Source: JAKPAM01 sp047601745 (GTDB taxonomy: Bacteria; Pseudomonadota; Gammaproteobacteria; Burkholderiales; Burkholderiaceae_E). Taken from it: a stretch of DNA of 64,000 bases. The notes under the pieces were generated by a model that was not told where the DNA came from, made no database searches, and was given only the letters and a program-made list of their open reading frames with translations. The position numbers and the translations under genes were made by a program. The DNA lies in NCBI GenBank assembly GCA_047601745.1, contig JASGIS010000001.1, positions 2,852,001 to 2,916,000 of the forward strand, in the 5' to 3' direction. Shown piece after piece: positions 17,379-27,838 of the stretch (position 1 is the first letter of the stretch; every line of letters begins with the position of its first letter).

Positions 17379-18725
17379 TCATTTCGACGGTTTGCCGTGC
17401 AGCACCAGCCGCCAGTTCGTCTTGTCGGACGTCGATCTCGACAGGTTCCAGATGTTCGCGTTGAGCCAGACGCCGTTCACGAGATGCTGAGCCTGCGACT
17501 CGGTGAATGCCGCGGGGTAATCGAATCCCCATTGACCGCCATTGCTCTGGCCGGCGAAGCGCCACCGGCTGCTGCCGATCGGCGTGAACACGACATCATA
17601 GGTTTCGCCCTGGACGAAGTCCACGGGCGCCGGCAGCGGTGCGTCGAACCAGTGGTAGACGCCTTGCTGATAGGTGAGGCTGGTAATGGTCTTGAAGGTG
17701 CCTGCAGGCTCGGTGATCACGCCCTTGGCGAGCGAAGTCTCGCCCTGCTTGATCTCCCACTGCAGTGATCCACCGGCAACCGAGGCCGTCTGCAGGGACA
17801 GCCCGGTGATCGTTCGGGGCTCCGAGGCGACGAAGCGTTCGCGAACAGGCTTCTTGGCGTCGATGATCCAGATGCGAGGCTCGACATTGCCTGATTCCAT
17901 CACGCTCGAGCCGAATGTCCGGCCCGAGGTCAGGCGGATCTCGAGAATGGGGGCGAAGAGCAGTCCGCCGTACGGTGTATTCGATGCGTCGGCCCAGGCG
18001 TAGTCGCCGGAGCGGCCTACCGGCCTCTTGCCGTACATCACGCCCCAGTCGGTCGTGCTGGTCCAACGCATGGGCTTGCCGGTGGCCGGATTGGTCGCCG
18101 TGCTGTTCACGTTGGCAAAGTTCACCGATGGCTGCGGATCGACTTGTTCGTAGACGAGGTGATACAGCTTTCCTGCGACCAGCGGCGCGCCCGGCGGGAA
18201 GCTGATCAGAGGGAACATCGACCTCGCCTCGGCGTAGGTGCCATGGGTCATGCCCGGTCGATAGGAGACCGTCGTCAGCGGCTTGACCGACCGGTTCGGC
18301 GCGTGCATGAACTGGCCATCATCCGGGTAGACGCTGATCTTCAGCGTTCCTCCGTTGCCGCCTGCATAACCCCCCTCGGGAGCACCGACCGGCGTATAGA
18401 TCCGGATGGCCTCGATGACGCCCGAGGCCGGCGCGCGGAAACGTTGCGACATCGCATAGTCGATCGACTCCAGGCGTTGCACGTAGTTGTACCCGAGGCG
18501 ATCGATGACGACCGTTCCCGGTCCGTACAGGCGATGGTATTCGGCACTGGTGATCGACAAGCCGCTGCGCGGGGCATCGACCAGCGCAGGGGCCGAGGCC
18601 TGGCCCGCGGCGTGCGCGGGTGCAGCGGGGGCCGCCCCGGCGGCCTCCGCGCCCGAGCGGACGATCATCAGGGCGACGGCGATGGATAACGCGACTCGAG
18701 AACCAATAGAAGGAGCTTCCACCAT
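17379..18725 (-). CDS. Secreted protein of unknown family, paralogue of the next upstream gene
   Basis: A 448-residue protein with an N-terminal signal peptide (VALSIAVALMIVRSGAEAAG) and an Ala/Pro-rich linker. The mature part shares many blocks with the protein encoded at 18854-20155: RLYGPGTVVIDRLGYNYV, YHLVYEQ, VNSTATN, MRW-TDW-YG-RP, SSVMESGNVE, YQQGV-W-D and a shared C-terminus, QWGF-YPAAF and NWRVVLH. The repeated Gly, Trp and Tyr pattern suggests a beta-rich extracellular domain, possibly carbohydrate-binding. No catalytic motif is recognised. Start ATG 18725 has a weak ribosome site. Function unknown. Confidence 0.75.
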   Translation of the reverse strand: MVEAPSIGSRVALSIAVALMIVRSGAEAAGAAPAAPAHAAGQASAPALVDAPRSGLSITSAEYHRLYGPGTVVIDRLGYNYVQRLESIDYAMSQRFRAPASGVIEAIRIYTPVGAPEGGYAGGNGGTLKISVYPDDGQFMHAPNRSVKPLTTVSYRPGMTHGTYAEARSMFPLISFPPGAPLVAGKLYHLVYEQVDPQPSVNFANVNSTATNPATGKPMRWTSTTDWGVMYGKRPVGRSGDYAWADASNTPYGGLLFAPILEIRLTSGRTFGSSVMESGNVEPRIWIIDAKKPVRERFVASEPRTITGLSLQTASVAGGSLQWEIKQGETSLAKGVITEPAGTFKTITSLTYQQGVYHWFDAPLPAPVDFVQGETYDVVFTPIGSSRWRFAGQSNGGQWGFDYPAAFTESQAQHLVNGVWLNANIWNLSRSTSDKTNWRLVLHGKPSK

Positions 18726-18853
18726 TTCGACCAGGATTCACCACGCAAAACCGACACGACGAACGCAGCAGGACGCGAACGATCCGAATCACGCAAGCCA
18801 CCCGGACGACGGATGCCCCTGTCGATCCCGGGCCGGGCCCTGAAGCCCGATGC

Positions 18854-20155
18854 TCAGACCCGATGCAACACCACTCTCCAATTCGCCTGATCGGAGGTGG
18901 ACCTGCGATGATCCCACATGTAGGCATCGGTCCAGTCTCCATCGAGGACGTGCTGGGCCTTCGATTCCCAAAACGCGGCCGGGTACTGGAACCCCCATTG
19001 CGCACCATTGCGCTGCACCGCGAATCGCCATCGGCTGCCATCGGCGACCGTGAAGATCAGGTCATACGTTCGATTCGCATCCAGGATCACGGGTCGCCGC
19101 AGGACCACGTCATACCAGTCGAACACGCCCTGTTGATAAATCAGGCTCCTGATCGACCGGTAGTTGGGCGTTGCCTGTTCGATCGTACCTGAATCCAGCG
19201 TGGCTTCTCCTGTCAACGACCAGGCGAGCGCACCCGGCAGCTCGGCTGCGGTGCACACCGAGAACGCCCCCACGGTGAGTGGAGCCGAAGGTCGGAAATG
19301 TTCGCGGATCGATTGGCCGCGCGTCAGCACCCACTGGCGCGACTCGACGTTGCCCGACTCCATCACCGAGCAGCCGAATCGAGTAGCCGGTCCCAGGTTG
19401 ATCTGGAGAATCGGTACGTGGAACGAGCCGCCATATGGTGAAAGTGCGGCATCTCCCCAGGTGTAGAAACCGGCGGAACCGGCGGGCCGGGTGCCGTACA
19501 GGCTGGCCCAGTCCGTCGGATCTGCCCAGCGCATTGGCCGGCCCGCGACTTCGTTGGTGGCCGTGCTGTTGACGTTGATGAAGTTCGCGGCGGGATCCGT
19601 CGCGCCTTGCTCATAGACGACGTGATATAGCGAGCCGCGTTTCAGCGGCGCGGTGCCGTCGAGCGGGATCAACGGAAACTGATCGCCGCGCCAGAAGAAC
19701 TCGGCGTTGCGAAGCCTGGGGATGAACTCGCCCGATGCCAGCGGTGGCTGCGACAGATCGGGATAGTGCTGGCCGGAGCCGTCATCGGCGCAGATCCGGA
19801 TCTTCAGGACGCCGCCATCTCCGCCTGCATATTCACCGTCGGTTCCATGCGGTGTGTAGATCCGCAGGCTGCTGACGACGCCCGCCTCGAGCGCACGGAA
19901 TCGGTGGGATGCGGCGTAGTCGAGCCCGTTGCGCCGCATGACGTAGTTGTACCCGAGGCGATCGATCACGACCGTCCCCGGGCCATAGAGTCGCGCATAG
20001 GCCGGATCGTCGAGCGACCAGTGGCCGGGCGGCACATACGCGGGCCGCGGCATGCCCGCGGGCTGATCGCGAGCGCTCTGGCCGCGCGAATCACCGGCAG
20101 CCAGCAACATTCCACCGAAGGCTCTCGAAAAAAACGCGCGACGATCCGTCGTCAT
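18854..20155 (-). CDS. Secreted protein of unknown family, tandem paralogue
   Basis: A 433-residue protein. The N-terminus MTTDRRAFFSRAFGGMLL carries a twin-arginine-like motif (DRRAFF) before a hydrophobic stretch, so export may be through Tat, unlike the paralogue downstream, whose leader looks Sec-type. The mature part aligns over its whole length with the protein at 17379-18725 (RLYGPGTVVIDRLGYNYV, SVMESGNVES, NWRVVLHRV). The two genes are in tandem 128 bases apart and look like an old duplication. The start at ATG 20155 was chosen for the Tat-type leader. No known domain is recognised. Confidence 0.75.
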   Translation of the reverse strand: MTTDRRAFFSRAFGGMLLAAGDSRGQSARDQPAGMPRPAYVPPGHWSLDDPAYARLYGPGTVVIDRLGYNYVMRRNGLDYAASHRFRALEAGVVSSLRIYTPHGTDGEYAGGDGGVLKIRICADDGSGQHYPDLSQPPLASGEFIPRLRNAEFFWRGDQFPLIPLDGTAPLKRGSLYHVVYEQGATDPAANFINVNSTATNEVAGRPMRWADPTDWASLYGTRPAGSAGFYTWGDAALSPYGGSFHVPILQINLGPATRFGCSVMESGNVESRQWVLTRGQSIREHFRPSAPLTVGAFSVCTAAELPGALAWSLTGEATLDSGTIEQATPNYRSIRSLIYQQGVFDWYDVVLRRPVILDANRTYDLIFTVADGSRWRFAVQRNGAQWGFQYPAAFWESKAQHVLDGDWTDAYMWDHRRSTSDQANWRVVLHRV

Positions 20156-20544
20156 GGGAAGCGGTTTGACCGGCCGGGCTTCAGATTTGCGGACCGTATG
20201 TAGTCTACTGGAAGGCGAGATCCTGGCTCCGGTCCGGGCCGCCGTCTGCAACCAGGCGATCGTCGAAGCGCTGCCGCGCGACATTTGCGATGGCATAAGC
20301 CTGCGACCGACTTCCTGCTCCGTGAGGTTCGCCGGATTGCCCGTTGCGACGCTGATCACCTGCGATGGGGCGCTCGCGACAGTGCCCGGTTTCGGGGACA
20401 GGGTGGAGGTCCTGGGCTGACCGTGGTTTGTCACTCGCGTGCAGTTTGCTCGATCGTTGATGAACGGCCGGGAGACGTCATCGTACGTGCGTGAAACGCG
20501 AAAGAGGCTTTAGGCTTCGGAATGGAATCCGTCCGGGAGCTTTC
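20156..20544. other. Divergent intergenic region
   Basis: About 390 bases between the minus-strand secreted-protein gene and the plus-strand cardiolipin synthase. It must hold both promoters. I see no clear operator, and short frames here have no recognisable content. Confidence 0.4.
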
Positions 20545-22029
20545 ATGGCCTTCGCATCGAACTGGTTGATCCACCCGCTGTTCTCGCTGCTCGTGTATGC
20601 GGTGCATCTGCTGGTCGTCGCGCGCGCGATCACGCGGCCCAACCGTACGCCCGCTTCGCGCGTGGCCTGGGTGGCGACGATCATGCTGCTGCCGCTGGCG
20701 GGTGTGCTCGCCTACCTGGTGCTCGGCGAAACCAATATCGGGCGCGACCGGGTGAGGCGGATGCGCGAGGCCGAGGCGCGGATGTCGCTGCCGGATGAGG
20801 CCGCTCTTGCGCCGGCAGCCGTCGAATCGCGCGCGGCCGCGCTGTTCGACCTCGCGCATTCGATCAACGGCTTCCAGGCGGTCTCGGGAAACCGCATCGT
20901 TCTGCTGGGCGACCCTGGCGCTGCGGCCGAATCGCCTACCGTGGATTCCGACCGGGCCATCGACGCATTGGTGGCGGACATCGACGCGGCGCGCGAGCAC
21001 GTGCACATCGGCTTCTACATCTGGCTGGACGACGGCAACGGCGGTCGGGTCGCCGATGCGGTCTGTGCGGCCGCGCGCCGCGGAGTGCGATGCCGGGTGA
21101 TGGTCGACGCGCTCGGTTCACGCGCCTTTACCCGTTCGCCGCGATGGCGCCAACTGCGGGATGCCGGCGTGCGCACCCAGGCGACGCTGAACGATATCCC
21201 GCGGCTGGGACACCTGGCCGTCGGCCGCCTGGACCTGCGCAACCACCGCAAGATCGCAGTGATCGATAATCGCATCGCTTACTGCGGCAGCCAGAACTGC
21301 GCCGATCCCGCGTTCCTAGTGAAGGCGAAGTACGCGCCGTGGATCGACATCCTGCTGCGCTGCGAAGGACCGATCGTGCGCCAGGAGCAGGTCCTGTTCC
21401 TAAGCGCCTGGATCACGGAAACCGGCGAAGCGCTGGAAGCCTTGCCCGCCGCCGCGCCGGCACCCCCGCGGTTCGAGCCGGGAGCGACGGCGCAGATGTT
21501 CGGTACCGGTCCGACCCGCCTCGACAACGCGATGTCCGACATGTTCGTCGCCACCATCTACGCGGCCCGCGAGGAACTGTTGGTTACCACGCCCTATTTC
21601 GTGCCGGACGAGGCACTGGTCCGCGCGCTGTGCGCGGCGCCGCGGCGCGGGGTCAGGACGACGGTCGTGTTCCCAGCACGCAATGATTCCTGGCTGGTGG
21701 CCTGCGCGTGCCGCAGCCATTACCCCGAGCTGCTCGACAGCGGCGTGGCCGTGTACGAATACCCGCTCGGCCTGCTGCACACCAAGTCGATCACCGTGGA
21801 CGCGCAGATCGCGCTGGTGGGTTCGGCCAACATGGACCGCCGCAGCCTGCAGCTCAACTTCGAGAACAACCTGCTGGTGGACGATCGGGAGGTGGCCGCG
21901 GCTGTCCGCGAGCGGCAACTGAAATACCTGTCGGTCTCGCACCCGGTCGACATCGAGCACGTTCGCGCCAGGCCGTTCCACCTGCGCCTGGTGCAGGATG
22001 CGGTGGGGATGATGGCGCCGTTGCTTTGA
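20545..22029 (+). CDS. Cardiolipin synthase (phospholipase D family)
   Basis: A 494-residue membrane enzyme. Two N-terminal hydrophobic segments (LIHPLFSLLVYAVHLLVV and VAWVATIMLLPLAGVLAYLV) match the PLDc_N anchor. Two HKD motifs follow: HRKIAVID with His234/Lys236 and GSQN downstream, and HTKSITVD with His412/Lys414 followed by GSANMDRRS. The length and order match bacterial ClsA-type enzymes, which join two phosphatidylglycerols into cardiolipin at the inner membrane. The start ATG 20545 has GGGAG about six bases upstream. It appears monocistronic. Confidence 0.93.
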   Translation: MAFASNWLIHPLFSLLVYAVHLLVVARAITRPNRTPASRVAWVATIMLLPLAGVLAYLVLGETNIGRDRVRRMREAEARMSLPDEAALAPAAVESRAAALFDLAHSINGFQAVSGNRIVLLGDPGAAAESPTVDSDRAIDALVADIDAAREHVHIGFYIWLDDGNGGRVADAVCAAARRGVRCRVMVDALGSRAFTRSPRWRQLRDAGVRTQATLNDIPRLGHLAVGRLDLRNHRKIAVIDNRIAYCGSQNCADPAFLVKAKYAPWIDILLRCEGPIVRQEQVLFLSAWITETGEALEALPAAAPAPPRFEPGATAQMFGTGPTRLDNAMSDMFVATIYAAREELLVTTPYFVPDEALVRALCAAPRRGVRTTVVFPARNDSWLVACACRSHYPELLDSGVAVYEYPLGLLHTKSITVDAQIALVGSANMDRRSLQLNFENNLLVDDREVAAAVRERQLKYLSVSHPVDIEHVRARPFHLRLVQDAVGMMAPLL

Positions 22030-22376
22030 GGGCCGCCAGTTGCTTGCTCGGCAGCTCTCGAATCGGCTGGTGATCGAGAAGATGCTGGTCCATCTGGGGT
22101 TGGACCCACAGCCGCCGCCCCGGGCGTCGGCGCGCCCGGTGTGGCACCAGGCCGGTTGAGTCGCAGCCGTGGACAAAGGCAGCTAGCCGGCGGTCGCAAG
22201 GCCGGCTCGTCAGCCCAGCCATCGCATTCAGTCGGTGATATCAATGAATAGTCGAGTGGCTTTACATCGGCTGGAGGAGGGAAATTGCTTCCTCTTTCGA
22301 ATCATGAACTTGCCTTATCGGTGCAGATTTTGCTTTCGACTGTTGCGACAAGAACCCCCCGGTGGAGGAGTCGTCG
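22030..22376. other. Intergenic region with a possible transposase tail
   Basis: About 350 bases. The first part contains a frame resembling the end of an IS91/IS801-type transposase (22061-22159, see separate entry). The rest is more AT-rich and should hold the promoter of the HAF-repeat gene. Nothing else is recognised. Confidence 0.4.
22061..22159 (+). pseudogene. Possible C-terminal remnant of an IS91/IS801-type transposase
   Basis: The frame reads NRLVIEKMLVHLGLDPQP, then a Pro/Arg-rich end and a stop at 22159. This ending (V-I-E-K-I-L-x-H-L-G-L-x-x-Q-P-P-P-R) is typical of IS91/IS801-like Y2 transposases as I remember them. No upstream transposase body is present: the cardiolipin synthase gene ends at 22029. 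It would be a short fossil. Confidence 0.35.
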
Positions 22377-23667
22377 ATGAGAAGCAACTTTCTACGCAGC
22401 TTGGTCGCTGGATCTCTCGCGGGCTTTTCCGTGCTCTCAGCGGCTGCTCCTGTTTACAGCTTGATTGATCTGGGCACCCTGGGGAGGGGCGGCCGGCCAC
22501 GGAACCGCCATCAATGCCAGCGGTCAGGTCACCGGGCAGGCATACACCTCAGGCAACGCGGAGCAACACGCGTTTCTGTCCACCCATGGCGGTCCGATGA
22601 TTGACTTGGGGACGCTGGGCGGGACGGCTAGCTACGGAAACGCCATCAATGCCGGCGGCCAGGTCACCGGGTACTCATCTACCTCGGGCGATGCGGAAAC
22701 CCACGCGTTCCTGTCCGACAACGCCGGTACGATGATCGATCTGGGCACACTGGGCGGAAGGACCAGCTCCGGAAACGCCATCAACGCCAGCGGCCAGGTT
22801 ACCGGGCAGGCGTATACCTCGGGCAACGCGGAATACCATGCGTTTCTGTCCGACAACGGCGGTGCGATGATCGACCTGGGCACGCTGGGCGGGACGGTCA
22901 GCTCCGGAAACGCCATCAACGCCGGCGGCCAGGTCACGGGGTTCTCGTTCACCTCGGGCGACGCGGAAACTCACGCGTTTCTGTCCAACAACGGCGGTGC
23001 GATGATCGATCTGGGTACGCTGGGCGGGACGGACAGCTCCGGATATGCCATCAACGCCAGTGGCCAGGTTACCGGGCAGGCGTATACCTCGGGCAACGCG
23101 GAATACCATGCGTTTCTGTCCGACAACGGCGGTGCGATGGTCGATCTGGGTACGCTGGGCGGGACGGACAGCTCCGGCTACGCGATCAATGCCGGCGGTC
23201 AGGTCACTGGGCTGGCGTACACCTCGGGTGACGCGGAAATCCACGCGTTTCTGTCGAACAACGGCGGTGCGATGATTGATCTGGGCACGCTGGGCGGGAC
23301 GGTCAGCGCAGGAACCGCCATCAATGCCAGCGGCCAGGTTATCGGATACTCGACCACCTTGGGAGCTGGGGAAGAACACGCGTTTCTGTACAGCGAAGGC
23401 ACGCTGTTCGATTTGAATGACTTGATCGCGCCAGGTTCAGGTGTTGTCCTCTTCAGCGCAGTTGCGATCAACGATGCTGGTCAGGTCGTGGCGGCCGGTT
23501 ATTCGCTTCAGTCGGGCTCCCCACGTGCCTTCCTGTTGAATCCGGACGAGGTGGCTCACGTCGTCTCCGAACCCGAGACCCTCGAACTGTTGCTCAGTGC
23601 CGGGATGCTGGCGGCGTGGACGGGCAGGCGGGCCCGTCGCCGCGAGTCGGTTCGATCGCAAGCTTAA
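22377..23667 (+). pseudogene. HAF-repeat PEP-CTERM secreted protein with a one-base frameshift after the signal peptide
   Basis: ATG 22377 with GGAGGAG seven bases upstream opens a signal peptide (RSLVAGSLAGFSVLSAAAP), then YSLIDLGTLG. At about 22482-22490, in a G-rich tract (ctggggaggggcggcc), one extra base shifts the frame. The shifted frame continues with seven HAF-type repeats (each about 43 residues, core MIDLGTLGGT..AIN.SGQVTG..HAFL). A C-terminal PEP-CTERM-like sorting signal follows (SEPETLELLLSAGMLAAW then RRARRR). Without the extra base the product would be about 429 residues, exported and processed by an exosortase. As sequenced, translation from the real start ends early, so it is a pseudogene, a phase-variable gene or a sequencing error. 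Confidence 0.8.
22468..23390 (+). repeat. Seven HAF-type coding repeats with a two-unit higher-order period
   Basis: Units of about 129 bases. Odd units carry AINASGQVTG with SGNAE; even units carry AINAGGQVTG with SGDAE, giving a two-unit period of about 258 bases. Units 3 and 5 are nearly identical in DNA. The alternation suggests growth by duplication of unit pairs. Confidence 0.85.
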
Positions 23668-23828
23668 GGGCACGCGCCCGCCGGGCCTGTCGGACCACGA
23701 AGCTGCGCACGAAGATGGCCGCGACCATGACGAAAAAGAGGGTGCGCTAATCCCAGTGCATCATCTATCGCCCGTTCGCGCTATCGGCCGGGGCCCGCAT
23801 GCAGCCGCGGCAGCCCCGGCCACGCACC

Positions 23829-24881
23829 TCAGACCGGTATCGCCAGCAACTCCAGCAGGTGGGCGTCCAGTTGGGCCAGCATCTGCGGATCGGTGCCGAA
23901 CAGGCCCAGGTGGCCGTCGATCGACGCCAGCGGGCGGAACTCGCTGCCCGGGATCAGCTTCTGCTCGATCTCGCAGTCGCCGGGCGGGAACAGCATGTCG
24001 TGGCTGATCGGCAGGACGTAGGTCTTGGCCTTGATGCGGCCCAGTGCCGCCGCCAGGTCGCCGCCGGTATGGCGGCTGACATCGCCGCGCTCCCACTTCC
24101 AGGCCATCGCCAGCAGGTTGTTCGGGTCCATCGGCGCGAAGTAGCCGGTCATGAAATTGTCGACGAAGGCCGGCAGCGAGTCGAAACCCATCGCCTTGTG
24201 CTTGCCGGCGCGGAAGAAATCGGTGCTCCAGCCCGTCACCGTCCAACCTTTGGCATGGCGCTTCAGGCCGGCAGCCACATCGGCCGCAGAGCCGTAGCGG
24301 CCCTCTGCGAAGCCCGGGTCGCTGGTGATGGCTTCGGCCAGCGTCTCGGCGAGCAGGAAGTCGAACTCCGTGTTGCGCGCGGTGCCGGCGACGGGCGCGG
24401 CGCGCTTGACGAACTCGGGGTAGCGCACCGCCCATTCGTAGGTCTGCTGCGCGCCCATCGAGCCGCCGGTCACCAGCGCCAGGCTCCGGATGCCGAACTT
24501 CTCGGTCAGCAGCTTATGCTGTGCACGCACATCGTCGCCGATGCGCACCTTGGGAAAAGCCGGCCCGGCGATGGCGCCGCCCGCATTGCTCGGCGAGGTG
24601 GACAGACCGTTGCCGATCTGGTTGACGACGATGATGAAGTACTTGCCGGGGTCCAGTGCGCGGCCCGCGCCGATGTAGACCTGCTCCATGATCTTGCTGG
24701 TGCCCGAGTACCAGGTCGGTACCAGGATGGCATTGTCCTTGGCGGCGTTCAGCGTGCCGTGCGTCGCCACCGCCAGCTTGCAGTCCGGGAGGGTGCCGCC
24801 TTCTTCCAGTTCCAGCGCGCCGATGCTGATCAGGTCGAACGGGCCGTGTGCTTCTTGCGAGTAGTAGTTCGAGTCGGTCAT
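23829..24881 (-). CDS. Alpha/beta hydrolase of the MetX/homoserine acetyltransferase-like fold
   Basis: A 350-residue hydrolase. The nucleophile elbow is VTGGSMGAQQ (G-x-S-x-G, Ser in GGSMG), the acid is probably the Asp in PISHDMLFP, and the base is the His in IDGHLGLFG. The N-terminal part (AVATHGTLNAAKDNAILVPT) matches the MetX-like branch, where an oxyanion region precedes the nucleophile. The gene lies 34 bases downstream of the Baeyer-Villiger monooxygenase gene on the same strand. In such pairs the hydrolase often cleaves the ester or lactone made by the monooxygenase, so esterase/lactonase is more likely than methionine biosynthesis. ATG 24881 has GGAG upstream. Confidence 0.85.
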   Translation of the reverse strand: MTDSNYYSQEAHGPFDLISIGALELEEGGTLPDCKLAVATHGTLNAAKDNAILVPTWYSGTSKIMEQVYIGAGRALDPGKYFIIVVNQIGNGLSTSPSNAGGAIAGPAFPKVRIGDDVRAQHKLLTEKFGIRSLALVTGGSMGAQQTYEWAVRYPEFVKRAAPVAGTARNTEFDFLLAETLAEAITSDPGFAEGRYGSAADVAAGLKRHAKGWTVTGWSTDFFRAGKHKAMGFDSLPAFVDNFMTGYFAPMDPNNLLAMAWKWERGDVSRHTGGDLAAALGRIKAKTYVLPISHDMLFPPGDCEIEQKLIPGSEFRPLASIDGHLGLFGTDPQMLAQLDAHLLELLAIPV

Positions 24882-24915
24882 GATGTCTCCGTTTCGGTGA
24901 ATGGTTGCGGCCGTC

Positions 24916-26571
<1,656 letters not shown>

Positions 26572-26642
26572 TTCGTCTCCTTGGTGCGTCGTAGATACCG
26601 GCCGCGCAACGCCGGGAAATGGTCGCTGCGCAGGCTTTGGCA

Positions 26643-26661
26643 ATGGCCGATCGGAGGCCAT
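26643..26661. promoter_or_regulatory. Inverted repeat upstream of the monooxygenase gene
   Basis: ATGGCC and GGCCAT form a perfect six-base inverted repeat around GATCGGA, 72-90 bases upstream of the monooxygenase start. It could be an operator, but AraC proteins usually bind direct repeats, so the role is uncertain. Confidence 0.3.
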
Positions 26662-26782
26662 GGAGCGAACGGTAGAAAAGATCACCGTGGCCGGTATTGA
26701 ACAAACCGGTGCACGTTTTGAAGAAAACCGTGCAGGCGCCTGGAGGCGGTCGGCCGAAGAGGAAGACGCGGGGCGTGAGGGA

Positions 26783-27670
26783 TCAGCGCGCTGCTTCGCC
26801 GCCGCGCAGCGCCGCCGGCGTGCAGCCCATGCGCTCGCGCATGACACGCGTCAGATGTGCCTGGTCGGCGAACCCGCAGGCGCTGGCGACGGCCTTGACC
26901 GGCAGGCTGCCAGACGTCAGCAGCTCGCGCGCGCGCGCCAGCCGGCGATCGACGATGTACTGGTGCGCCGTGGTGTGGAAACTGGCGCGAAAGCGCTTGC
27001 AGAAGCTCCACTCGCCCATGCCGGCCAACGCTGCCAGGCTCTCCAGCGTCAGATTCTGGTCCAGTTGCGCTTCGATGTAGTCGACGACGCGCTGGCGTAC
27101 CGCCGGCGGCAGTTCGCCATTGCCGGAATGATCGACGAACTCGACCGACGCATACCGGCGCAGCAGGTGCACCACCAGTTGCGTGCCCAGGGCCTCGACG
27201 CACAGCGCGTCGCCCAGCCCGCCGGCCGCTTCGGCGCCGATGGCATTGACGATGCCGGTAACCATCGGATCCTGCACGCGCAGCAGATCGTGCAGCCGTA
27301 CCTGCGCGACAGGACGGTTCAGCACGTCAGCCGACACGCGCGACACCAGCGCATCGGACAGGTAGACGTGATCGACCTCGATCGGCTCGGTCCAGTGCCA
27401 GTGCGAGATCTGCTGCCGCGTCAGCAGCGAAATCTCTCCCGGATGGCATTCTGTGCGCGTCCAGCGGCCTTCGAAGCGGCGCTCCATCATCGTGCTGCCG
27501 CGCTTGTACGAGACGATCATGAAATCGACCATCGCGGGTACGCGCACATCCAGCCCGCGGTAGCGGTAGCCGCGCAGCCCGACGCCCTTCCAGCCCAGTT
27601 TGTTGCTGCAACGCAGCACCTCACCGGGCACCCAGCGCGGGAGTTCTTCGGGGCGGATCAACTGAGCCAT
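26783..27670 (-). CDS. AraC family transcriptional regulator
   Basis: A 295-residue regulator. The C-terminal 100 residues hold two helix-turn-helix motifs, LTLESLAALAGMGEWSFCKR and LPVKAVASACGFADQAHLTR, the AraC/XylS pattern. The N-terminal 180 residues are a cupin-like sensor region with HPGEISLLTRQQISHWHW. It lies 211 bases upstream of the monooxygenase gene in the same direction and probably activates it in response to the ketone substrate or a derivative. This link is by position only. Confidence 0.9.
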   Translation of the reverse strand: MAQLIRPEELPRWVPGEVLRCSNKLGWKGVGLRGYRYRGLDVRVPAMVDFMIVSYKRGSTMMERRFEGRWTRTECHPGEISLLTRQQISHWHWTEPIEVDHVYLSDALVSRVSADVLNRPVAQVRLHDLLRVQDPMVTGIVNAIGAEAAGGLGDALCVEALGTQLVVHLLRRYASVEFVDHSGNGELPPAVRQRVVDYIEAQLDQNLTLESLAALAGMGEWSFCKRFRASFHTTAHQYIVDRRLARARELLTSGSLPVKAVASACGFADQAHLTRVMRERMGCTPAALRGGEAAR

Positions 27671-27743
27671 GGCGCGCTTATTCTAGGTTGCCGCCGCAGG
27701 TGTAACAAGTCAGGTTCATCCCACCGAACAGGACCCGCTTGCT

Positions 27744-27760
27744 CAGGCTTATCGAGCCTG
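27744..27760. terminator. Small hairpin between the AraC gene and the ABC operon end
   Basis: CAGGCT (27744-27749) and AGCCTG (27755-27760) form a six-base stem with loop TATCG, downstream of the minus-strand permease gene stop at 27839. It could help end the ABC operon transcript. No clear T run. Confidence 0.3.
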
Positions 27761-27838
27761 CCGGGAGGTGAGATTCCTATGTACGGCAGGCGTATCGTTC
27801 GATCGGCTGCTCGAGCGAGTCGAGCATGATCGAGCCGG

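Noticed and set aside
22468..23390. CRISPR or direct-repeat mobile element in the 129-base repeats
   Set aside because: The repeats are in-frame protein-coding HAF units with no spacer structure.
23829..24881. Homoserine O-acetyltransferase (metX)
   Set aside because: The fold is MetX-like, but pairing with a Baeyer-Villiger monooxygenase and the absence of metW or other methionine genes make an esterase/lactonase more likely.
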